A stretch of 64,000 nucleotides of DNA, taken from DATDIC01 sp963777625 (GTDB lineage: Bacteria; Pseudomonadota; Alphaproteobacteria; Acetobacterales; Acetobacteraceae). The DNA is taken from positions 62,001 through 126,000 of the forward strand of contig CAVZRO010000001.1 in assembly GCA_963777625.1 (NCBI GenBank), in the 5' to 3' direction. Under the pieces are notes generated by a model, which saw only the letters and a program-made list of their open reading frames with translations, was not told the origin of the DNA and did no database searches. Below, piece after piece: positions 8,675 through 16,131 of this stretch. Position 1 is the first letter of the stretch, and each line of letters starts with the position of its first letter. The translations under genes were made by a program, and so were the position numbers.

Positions 8675-9661
8675 TTATGGGGCGCGGGCACCCGACGCCC
8701 CCACATCCTCGCGCACACACGCCACACGATGCCCCGCCCCCACCATCCGCAGCGCCGGCACCCCCTCCGCACACGCCGGCAGCACCCACGGACAGCGAGT
8801 GCGGAACACGCAGCCGGACGGAGGATCGGACGGGCTGGGCGGATCGCCCGCCAGCAGGATGCGCGTTCGCCGCGTGGCGGCATCCAAACTCGGCGCCGCG
8901 GACAGCAGCGCCAGCGTGTAAGGATGCCGAGGCGCCACCAGCACCTCCGCCGCCGGCCCTTCCTCCATCACGCGGCCCAGGTACAGCACCATCACCCGGT
9001 CGCACAGGCTGCGCACCACCGACAGATCATGGCTGATGAACAGCAGCGCCAGGCCCAGCCGGCTGCGCAGCTCCGCCACCAGCGCCAGCACCTGAGCCTG
9101 CACCGACACATCCAGCGCCGAGACCGGCTCATCGGCCACCAGAAACTCCGGCCCGGTCGCCAGCGCCCGCGCCAGCCCGATACGCTGGCGCTGACCGCCG
9201 CTGAATTCGTGCGGGTACCTATCGGCATGCGCTCGCGGCAACCCCACCTGCTCCAGCAGCTCACCCACACGCTGCGCACGCCCACCCGCCGGCACGATCG
9301 CATGGATCGCCAGCCCATCGGCGATCTGCGCCCCCACGATGCGACGCGGATCCAAACTCGCATACGGGTCCTGGAACACCAGCTGCATGCGCCGCCGAAG
9401 CCGGGTCAGCTCCGCAGCCCCCGCCTCGGCCAGGTCGCGTCCGTCCAGCAGCACGCGCCCGGAACTCGGCGGCAGCAGCCCCAACATCAGGCGCCCGATC
9501 GTGGTCTTGCCCGACCCGCTCTCCCCCACCAGCCCCAGCGCCTCGCCCCGATTTATCTCCAACGAAACATCCGTCACCGCCTGCACCGGCCGGCCGCGCG
9601 CGAATAGCCCGTGCGGGGCGAAATGCCGGGTCAGATGCTCCGCCCGCACCAGCTTCGTCAT
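8675..9661 (-). CDS. Peptide/nickel-type ABC transporter ATP-binding protein (OppF/DppF-like)
   Basis: A 328-residue ATPase. It has Walker A GESGSGKTT, Q-loop LVFQDPYASLDPR, signature FSGGQRQRIGLARAL, Walker B LVADEPVSALD and the switch His in FISHDLSVV. The C-terminal oligopeptide-binding extension has a Cys-containing GCVFRTRCPW block typical of OppD/OppF. ATG at 9661 overlaps the upstream stop (ATGA), so the operon reads hyuA, dppB, dppC-D fusion, oppF. It energises import of a peptide or small amide at the inner membrane. No solute-binding protein gene follows. Confidence 0.92.
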   Translation of the reverse strand: MTKLVRAEHLTRHFAPHGLFARGRPVQAVTDVSLEINRGEALGLVGESGSGKTTIGRLMLGLLPPSSGRVLLDGRDLAEAGAAELTRLRRRMQLVFQDPYASLDPRRIVGAQIADGLAIHAIVPAGGRAQRVGELLEQVGLPRAHADRYPHEFSGGQRQRIGLARALATGPEFLVADEPVSALDVSVQAQVLALVAELRSRLGLALLFISHDLSVVRSLCDRVMVLYLGRVMEEGPAAEVLVAPRHPYTLALLSAAPSLDAATRRTRILLAGDPPSPSDPPSGCVFRTRCPWVLPACAEGVPALRMVGAGHRVACVREDVGASGARAP

Positions 9662-11511
9662 GCGTCCGCCGCCTGGGCCGGCAAGATGCGCGCGATCTCC
9701 CGCCAGCGGATGCAGCGCGTGGCGCGGCCGGGGCGCGCTTCCAGCAACGGCGGCGGCGCCGCCTCGCAGGCCGGACGGCAATGCGGGCAGCGCGGAGCGA
9801 AAGCGCAGCCAGGTGGCAGCGCGTGCGGCTGCGGCACCGTGCCCGGGATCGGCACCGGCAGACTGCCATCCGGCTTCGGCGCGCTGTCCAGCAAGGCGGC
9901 GGTGTAGGGATGCAGCGGCGCGGCGAACACCTCCGCCACGCCGCCACGCTCCACGATCTCCCCGGCATACATCACCAGCACCTGGTCGGCGGTCTCGGCC
10001 ACCACCGGCAGGCTGTGGGTGATGAACAGCAGCGCCATCCGGCGCTCGCGCTGCAGGCCGGCCAGCAAGTCCAGCACCTGCGCCTGGATGGTCACGTCCA
10101 GCGCCGTGGTCGGCTCATCGGCGATCAGCAGCCGTGGATCGTTGGCGATGGCCAGCGCGATCATCGCCCGCTGCCGCATCCCGCCCGACATTTCGTGCGG
10201 AAACGCGCGGGCACGGAGCTCGGGGTCGGAGATGCCGACCCGCCCGAGCAGCGCCGCCGCCCGCCGCCACGCGGTGCCGGCGGACACCGCGGCATGCGCC
10301 CGGATCGCCTCGGCCACCTGGGCGCCCACGCGATGCACGGGATTCAGGCTGCTCAGCGGGTCCTGGAACACCATCGCCATGGCCGACCCGCGCAGCCGCC
10401 GCAGCGCGGCTTCGTCCAGCCGCGGCACGTCATGGCCCTCCACAAACGCCGCGCCGGCGTAAACCCGCGCCATCGGCGGCAGCAGCCCCATCAGCGCCAG
10501 GCCGGTCAGCGACTTGCCCGAACCGCTCTCGCCGACGATCGCCACCGTCTCGCCCGGCATCACCCGCAACGACACATCCCGCACCGGACGGATCGGCCCG
10601 CCCGGCGTCTCGATCTCCACGCCGAGCCCGCGCACCTCCACCACCGGCCCGGCGGCCGCCACCAGCCCGGGAACCAGCCGCGCCAGCAGGCGCCGGCGAA
10701 GCCCGCCACCGACCGCCTGGTGCGGGTCCAGCGCATCCCCCAGCGCATCGCACAATGCGTTCATCGCCAGGATGGTCAGCGTCAGCGCGGCGCACGGCCA
10801 CAGCAGCAGCAACGGCGCCTGGTTCATGGTGGCCCGCGCGCTGCCGATCATCAGCCCCCAGGACGGCGCCGGCGGCACCACGCCCAGGCCCAGGAACGAT
10901 AGCCCGGATTCCAGCACCACGGCCGAGGCGGCGGTCAGGCTGAACTGCACCAGGATCGGGCCGCCGACATTCGGCAGGATCGTGCGCAGCATGATGCGGG
11001 TGCGGCCGGCGCCCAGCACGCGCATCGCCTCCACGTAATCCTGCGACCGCACCGACAGCACGCTGGCATAAACCACCCGCACGAAGCCGGGCAGATAGAC
11101 CAGCGCCAGCACCGGGATCAGCGTCGTCGCGCCCGGGCCCATCAGCGTGACCACCAGCAGCGCCAGCAGCAGCGGCGGAAAGCACAGCACGACATCCATG
11201 CTGCGCACCGCCACGAACTCGACAACGCCGCGCAGGAACCCGCCCGCCAGCCCCAGCGCGGTGCCGATCACGCAGGCCAGCGCCGAGGCCGAGAAGGAAA
11301 CCGCCAGCGACACGCGCGCGCCCCACAGCAGGCGGGTCAGTTCGTCGCGTCCATACTCGTCCTGCCCGAGCAGGTGCCGCACCGACGGCCGCGCCAGCCG
11401 ATGAGCCACGTCCATGTGCACCGGATCGGGCAGCGGCAGCACCGGAACCAGCAGCGCCAGCAGCACGATCACGCCCATGGTCAGCATCGGCAGCCGGCGG
11501 ATACGCCTCAT
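9658..11511 (-). CDS. DppC-like permease fused to OppD-like ATPase
   Basis: One 617-residue protein carries two transporter parts. Residues 1-280 are a DppC-type permease: an N-terminal membrane helix, LLGQDEYGRDELTRLLWG, and the EAMRVLGAGRTRIMLRTILPN coupling region. From about 300 an OppD-type ATPase follows, with GESGSGKSLTG (Walker A), VFQDPLSSLNPV, MSGGMRQRAMIALAI and LIADEPTTALD, ending in the Cys-rich oligopeptide extension. ATG 11511 overlaps the dppB stop (ATGA); the frame is open farther upstream but only as the shadow of dppB. Such permease-ATPase fusions are known in this family. It should pair with DppB (next upstream gene) and the separate OppF. Confidence 0.9.
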   Translation of the reverse strand: MRRIRRLPMLTMGVIVLLALLVPVLPLPDPVHMDVAHRLARPSVRHLLGQDEYGRDELTRLLWGARVSLAVSFSASALACVIGTALGLAGGFLRGVVEFVAVRSMDVVLCFPPLLLALLVVTLMGPGATTLIPVLALVYLPGFVRVVYASVLSVRSQDYVEAMRVLGAGRTRIMLRTILPNVGGPILVQFSLTAASAVVLESGLSFLGLGVVPPAPSWGLMIGSARATMNQAPLLLLWPCAALTLTILAMNALCDALGDALDPHQAVGGGLRRRLLARLVPGLVAAAGPVVEVRGLGVEIETPGGPIRPVRDVSLRVMPGETVAIVGESGSGKSLTGLALMGLLPPMARVYAGAAFVEGHDVPRLDEAALRRLRGSAMAMVFQDPLSSLNPVHRVGAQVAEAIRAHAAVSAGTAWRRAAALLGRVGISDPELRARAFPHEMSGGMRQRAMIALAIANDPRLLIADEPTTALDVTIQAQVLDLLAGLQRERRMALLFITHSLPVVAETADQVLVMYAGEIVERGGVAEVFAAPLHPYTAALLDSAPKPDGSLPVPIPGTVPQPHALPPGCAFAPRCPHCRPACEAAPPPLLEARPGRATRCIRWREIARILPAQAADA

Positions 11512-12458
11512 CCGTGGCGCACGCGCGGATCGAGCACGGCGTACAGCAGATCGACCAGCAGATTGAGCGCCACGAACAGGATCGAGATCACCAGCACGAT
11601 CCCCTGCACCTCCGGATAGTCGCGGGCGTTCACCGCATCCACCAGCATGCCGGACAGGCCGGGATAGTTGAACACGTACTCGACCAGCACCGTGCCGCCC
11701 AGCAGCGTGCCCATGTTCAGCGCCAGCACCGTCACCACCGGCATCAGCGCGTTGCGCAGCACGTGGTGCAGCAGGATGCGCAGCGGATGCAGGCCCTTGG
11801 CGCGGGCGGTGCGCACATAGTCGCGCATGGTGATGTCCAGCACCGAGGCGCGCGTCATGCGGAACGCCGCCGCCCCCAGCCCGATCCCGATGGTGACGGC
11901 CGGCATCGCCAGCAGCAGCAAATGCCGCCCGGGCGCCTGCGCCAGCGGCACGTAGCCGCCGGCCGGCACCCAGCGCAGCGCCTGCGCAAAGATCAGCACC
12001 AGCAGCGTGCCGACGACAAATACCGGTACCGCCAGGGAAACCGCCGCAATGAACGAGGCGCTGCGGTCGAACCAGCCGCCGCGCCACGCCGCCGCCATCG
12101 TGCCCGCCGGAATGCCGCTGAGCATGCCGATGATCGTGGCGGCCAGGATCAGCTCCAGCGTGCGCGGCAGGCGCACCATGATCTCATCCGCAACCGGGGT
12201 CTGGTCCTGCAGTGATTGGCCAAGATCGCCGGACAGAAGATCGCGGAAACTGCCCACATATTGCACCAGAAACGGCTTGTTCAGGCCGAGCTGGTCATGC
12301 AACTGGGCGACGATGGCGGGATCGGGCGCCGCGCCGCCCTGACTGAGCAGCAGCTCCGCCGGGTCGCCCGGCACCAGCCGGATGGCGGCGAACACGATGC
12401 TCGCCACCACCCACACCAGCAGGACAGAGATCGCGGTCCGTTTCAGCAGCCACCACAT
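11508..12458 (-). CDS. Peptide ABC transporter permease (DppB-like)
   Basis: A 316-residue inner-membrane permease with an N-terminal helix (LLKRTAISVLLVWVVASIVF), the family block RLVPGDPAE, five further membrane segments and the EAA-type coupling loop RTARAKGLHPLRILLHHVLRN. It ends FVALNLLVDLLYAVLDPRVR, the standard DppB tail. Its ATG abuts the hyuA stop with no spacer, so translation is coupled. It forms the channel with the permease half of the downstream fusion protein. Confidence 0.93.
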   Translation of the reverse strand: MWWLLKRTAISVLLVWVVASIVFAAIRLVPGDPAELLLSQGGAAPDPAIVAQLHDQLGLNKPFLVQYVGSFRDLLSGDLGQSLQDQTPVADEIMVRLPRTLELILAATIIGMLSGIPAGTMAAAWRGGWFDRSASFIAAVSLAVPVFVVGTLLVLIFAQALRWVPAGGYVPLAQAPGRHLLLLAMPAVTIGIGLGAAAFRMTRASVLDITMRDYVRTARAKGLHPLRILLHHVLRNALMPVVTVLALNMGTLLGGTVLVEYVFNYPGLSGMLVDAVNARDYPEVQGIVLVISILFVALNLLVDLLYAVLDPRVRHG

Positions 12459-14516
12459 TCAGTCGGCCGTCATCTCCAGGATCAGGTTGAGGTACGGTTC
12501 CACCCGGCCCGTCATGCCGGGCAGCACGACCGTGGTCGCATCCATCTGCTCCACGATCGCCGGACCGGCTATGCAATTGCCGCACCGCAGCCGCTCGCGG
12601 TCATACACCGGGCAGGAGACGAAACCGCCGGCCTCCGGCAGCCACACCTCGCGGTCGCCGATGATCGCTGCGGTGGCATCCGGACCGGCGTCCGGCTGCG
12701 GCTGGAACTGCGCCTTGTGGACCAGCCCGGTCGCCTCGATGCGGAAGGTGACGAGCTGCACCGGTTCTTCCTCTGCCGTGAACCCATACATGCGGCTATG
12801 CGCGGCGGCGAATCCCTCGGCCAGCGCGTCGAGACTGGCCGCGTTGATCGGCCCGTCCGGCAGCGGCACCGAAAGTTCGTAGTTCTGGCCGGCATAGCGC
12901 ATATCCGCCGTGCGGCTGACCCGCCGCGCCGCCGACGCAATTCCTTCCGCCGCGAACCACGCATCGGCCTGAAGCTGCAATTCGGCAAAGGCGGCGGTGA
13001 CGGCCGGCAGCACCTGCGGCGAAAGCGTATGCAGCCGCGTGGTGGCGAAATCGGCGCGCAGATCGGTCAGCAGCAGGCCCATGGCGCACAGAATGCCAGG
13101 CGCGCGCGGCACCAGGATGCGGGAAATCTCCAGCTCCCGCGCCAGCCGCGCGGCGTGCAGCGGGCCGGCGCCACCGAACGCCACCAGCGTGTAGTCGCGC
13201 GGATCATGCCCGCGCTGCACGCTGATCACCCGGATGGCCCGCGCCATGTTCGCGGTTACCACCGAAATGATGCCCTGAGCGGTTTCCATCACCTCCAGCC
13301 CCAGCCGTTCCGCCAGTCCGGCGATGGCCTGCCGCGCCAGATCCTGCCGCACCGGCATCCGTCCGCCCAGCAGATGCGTCGGATTGAGCGTTTGCAGCAC
13401 CAAATTGGCATCCGTCACCGTCGGCTCGGTGTTGCCGCGCCCGTAACACACCGGCCCGGGATCGGCGCCGGCGCTGCGCGGCCCCACCTTCAGCAGCCCG
13501 CCGCTATCCACATACGCAATGGACCCGCCGCCGGCCCCCACCGTGTGGATGTCCAGCATCGGCGCCTTGATCGGATAGCCGTGCACCACCGCCTCGCTGG
13601 CCAGCCGGCATTGCCCGTTCTGCAGCAGCGCGACATCGGTGCTGGTGCCGCCCATGTCGAAGGTGATCAGGTCGGGCAGCCCCGCCATCCGCCCGACCTC
13701 CTGCGCCGCGACGACGCCGGTGCTGGGGCCGGACAGCACGGTGCGCACCGGCAACCGGGCGGCCGCCTCGAACCCGATCACCCCGCCATTGGATTGGGTC
13801 AAATGCGGCGTGGCGGTAATCCCCAGCTCCCGCAGCCGGTCGCCCAGCCGGCTTATGTATCCCTGCATGACCGGCCCGAGATAGGCGTTCACCACCGCGC
13901 TGGACATCCGCTCATACTCACGGAACTCCGGCGCCACCTCGTGGCCGGTGCAGACGAACGCCGCGGGGAATTCCTCGGCCACGATGCGCGCCGCGAGCTG
14001 TTCATGCTGCGGCCGGACGAAGCCATACAGGAAGCAGATCGCCACCGCCTGCACGCCGGCCTGGCGCAACTGCCGCGCGGCATGGCGCACCGCGTCCTCA
14101 TCCAGTTTCGTTTCCACCGAGCCGTCATGGCGCACCCGCTCCGGCACCTCCCAGCGGCGGTCGCGCGAAACCAGCACCGGCGGCTTGTCCACCTGCAGGT
14201 CGTAAAGGTCGGGGCGCTTCTGCCGGCCGATCTCCAGCAGGTCGCGAAAGCCGTCGCCGGTGATCAGGCCCGTGGGCACGCCACGATGCTGGATCAGCGC
14301 ATTGGTCGCGACGGTGGTGCCGTGGCCGAAATAGCTGATGCCGCCGGCGCAGGCATCGACGCGCCGGACGCCTTCCTGCACGCTCTGGGCGATGCCGCGT
14401 GACGGATCGTCGGGGGTGGAGGGGACTTTCCACACCTCGATACGGCCCGTCGCGTCATCGAACAGACAGACATCGGTGAACGTACCGCCGGAGTCCACAC
14501 CGATCCGCCACGCCAT
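12459..14516 (-). CDS. hyuA: Hydantoinase/oxoprolinase family protein, subunit A-like
   Basis: A 685-residue HyuA/OplaH-type ATP-dependent cyclic-amide hydrolase. The N-terminal ATP-binding start is RIGVDSGGTFTDVCLFD; further family blocks are GHGTTVATNALIQ, LSGPSTGVVAAQEVGR, FDMGGTSTDVAL and AFGGAGPLHAARLARE. It opens ring amides such as N-methylhydantoin or 5-oxoproline. A subunit B gene is absent, both in the operon and on the upstream side. It is the first gene of a four-gene operon with the peptide ABC transporter, suggesting import and hydrolysis of one cyclic amide. It is divergent from the XRE gene across about 150 bp that should hold both promoters. Confidence 0.92.
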   Translation of the reverse strand: MAWRIGVDSGGTFTDVCLFDDATGRIEVWKVPSTPDDPSRGIAQSVQEGVRRVDACAGGISYFGHGTTVATNALIQHRGVPTGLITGDGFRDLLEIGRQKRPDLYDLQVDKPPVLVSRDRRWEVPERVRHDGSVETKLDEDAVRHAARQLRQAGVQAVAICFLYGFVRPQHEQLAARIVAEEFPAAFVCTGHEVAPEFREYERMSSAVVNAYLGPVMQGYISRLGDRLRELGITATPHLTQSNGGVIGFEAAARLPVRTVLSGPSTGVVAAQEVGRMAGLPDLITFDMGGTSTDVALLQNGQCRLASEAVVHGYPIKAPMLDIHTVGAGGGSIAYVDSGGLLKVGPRSAGADPGPVCYGRGNTEPTVTDANLVLQTLNPTHLLGGRMPVRQDLARQAIAGLAERLGLEVMETAQGIISVVTANMARAIRVISVQRGHDPRDYTLVAFGGAGPLHAARLARELEISRILVPRAPGILCAMGLLLTDLRADFATTRLHTLSPQVLPAVTAAFAELQLQADAWFAAEGIASAARRVSRTADMRYAGQNYELSVPLPDGPINAASLDALAEGFAAAHSRMYGFTAEEEPVQLVTFRIEATGLVHKAQFQPQPDAGPDATAAIIGDREVWLPEAGGFVSCPVYDRERLRCGNCIAGPAIVEQMDATTVVLPGMTGRVEPYLNLILEMTAD

Positions 14517-14665
14517 GCCCTGCTACCTCAATCGCTGCCCGGAGAGTTTTCTTCCACGCGCGACGCGGGCACAACCCGCTGCCATCGGCTGGTATGCGGG
14601 ATTTCCTTGCAATCAACGCCTTGCAAGACTATTCGTCATGCCAACCTACCCCCCGAAGGAATTCC

Positions 14666-15894
14666 ATGCCGGCCAGCCTCCTCCTAGGCGCACGTCTGCG
14701 TGCTTTGCGAGCAGAACGTAACCTCACGCAGGAGGAACTGGCGCGCCGACTTGGGTTCAACGACCGTCAGACCCTGTCGGCGATCGAAAATGGCGACCGC
14801 CGCCTGTCGGCCGACGAACTGCTACTTGCCGCGCAGACGCTAGGCGAGCCATTGGACAACTTCACCGATCCATTCCTGCTGATCGGCGAGGGCCGGTTTT
14901 CCTGGCGCCAGACCGGCGTTGCGCCGGGGCGCCTGGCAGATGTACGAGCGCCACGCCGGCCGTTGGATCGCAGCCTATCGAACATTGGCAGCGCAGCAGG
15001 GGCACCAGCCACCGCCCGATCGCCGATCTTTGCGGCTTGCCAAGACCAGCAGTCATGAGGACGCCAAAACCGCTGGCGAGCGCTTCGTCACCGCCTATGA
15101 CCTGGGCGATGTTCCGGCGCTGCGGTTGGCCGCGGTCATGGAGGATGCGTTCGACATCCTCGTTCTGATGGTGGATGCCATTCCTGGCGTGTCGGCTGCT
15201 GCCTGCCAGTTGCCTGAGCTGGATACGGTGCTGATCAACCGGCAGGAAATCGTCGGCCGCCGGCACTATGATCTGGCCCATGAGCTGTTCCATATTCTCA
15301 CCTGGGACACGATGCCGCCGGCGCATGTCGAGGCGCCGGTCGAAAGCGACGGCAACCGCATCGAGCAACTCGCCAACAACTTCGCATCCGCACTGCTGAT
15401 GCCCGCCGCAACGCTCGCGCCGTTCGGTACGTGGTCGGACCTGAATTCCAGTTCGCTCGTCCGCAAGCTGAACCAGACCGCTGATGAGTTCGCGGTGACC
15501 GCCTCGGCACTGAAATGGCGCCTGGTCGCGACTGGACAGCTCAGTGCAGCGACGGCGCGCGGAATCGACGATGCGCTGTTGCGCAACAACGGCCGTCAAT
15601 CCAGCCCGGATGATGCGCCGCAGTTCTTTCCGCGAAGGGGGCCTGCGATTTTCCGAAGATGACGTCCCCGCGATAGGGCCTCTCACCGATGCGTTTGAGA
15701 ATGTTCAGCCCGCCAAGGCCGTGAAGGATAGCAAGCCACCGCTGTTTTCCAAGCCATTCCTCCACGTGATGGCGCGAGCATTGCAGGCCGGCCAATTATC
15801 CGTTCGACGCGCCGCAAAACTGCTGGATCTCGCGGTCGATGATCTGGCTGACCTGTTCGCCACCCACGGGGTCGCCGCCGAGATCGACGTGTGA
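14666..15894 (+). CDS. XRE-family regulator fused to ImmA/IrrE metalloprotease (two apparent frameshifts)
   Basis: ATG 14666 follows GAAGGA. Residues 1-60 form an XRE helix-turn-helix (RLRALRAERNLTQEELARRL, QTLSAIENGDRRLSADEL). The text then continues in a second frame as an ImmA/IrrE peptidase with the zinc motif HELFH in YDLAHELFHILTWD, and in a third frame as the C-terminal helical part ending at TGA 15892-15894. Dropping one G from GGGG at 14926-14929 and one G from GGGGG at 15637-15641 restores a single 408-residue protein. Such XRE-ImmA proteins are regulators cleaved or activated by their own protease. A PIN-like gene overlaps the end, as in toxin-type pairs. Confidence 0.78.
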
Positions 15895-16131
15895 AGCACC
15901 GCATGGCGCGTCGTTCTGGGCCGATTCCTGGTGGACACAAACGTCATATTGGAATGCCACCGCACCGGAAGCTGGCGTGCCCTGGCTGGTGGCCATCGGC
16001 TGGAAACAGTGGAGACGTGCGTCACCGAAACACAGACTGGATTTCAGCGCCGTCGACCCGAACAGCAGATCGATGTCGCGGCGCTGCGACAGTCATTCGC
16101 AAAGGAAAATCACGTCACCAAAGGATCAGTG
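15891..16131 (+). pseudogene. PIN-like nuclease gene, N-terminal part only
   Basis: GTG 15891 overlaps the XRE-ImmA stop (GTGA). Correcting one G in GGG at 15918-15920 gives VKHRMARRSGRFLVDTNVIL, then ECHRTGSWRALAGG, ETVETCVTETQTGFQRRRPE. The VDTNVI start with a later conserved acidic stretch is characteristic of PIN-like proteins paired with XRE-ImmA partners. Family members run on for more than 100 further residues; here similarity stops near 16105 and the frame runs straight into the CoA-transferase. It is therefore truncated, either by deletion or by insertion of the next gene. The truncated copy retains only the first acidic residue of the PIN active site. Confidence 0.6.

Noticed and set aside
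9781..10902. Plus-strand frame of 373 codons opposite the ABC fusion gene
   Set aside because: It is the His/Arg/Gln-rich shadow of the ATPase half of the fusion protein.
12216..14402. Long plus-strand open frame of 728 codons
   Set aside because: It lies wholly opposite hyuA, is rich in His, Arg and Gln and has no family features; it is the shadow of a high-GC gene.
15931..16131. CoA-transferase N-terminus extended by 67 residues
   Set aside because: The extension reads as the PIN-like remnant (VDTNVILECHRTGSW), and AAAGGA precedes ATG 16132.
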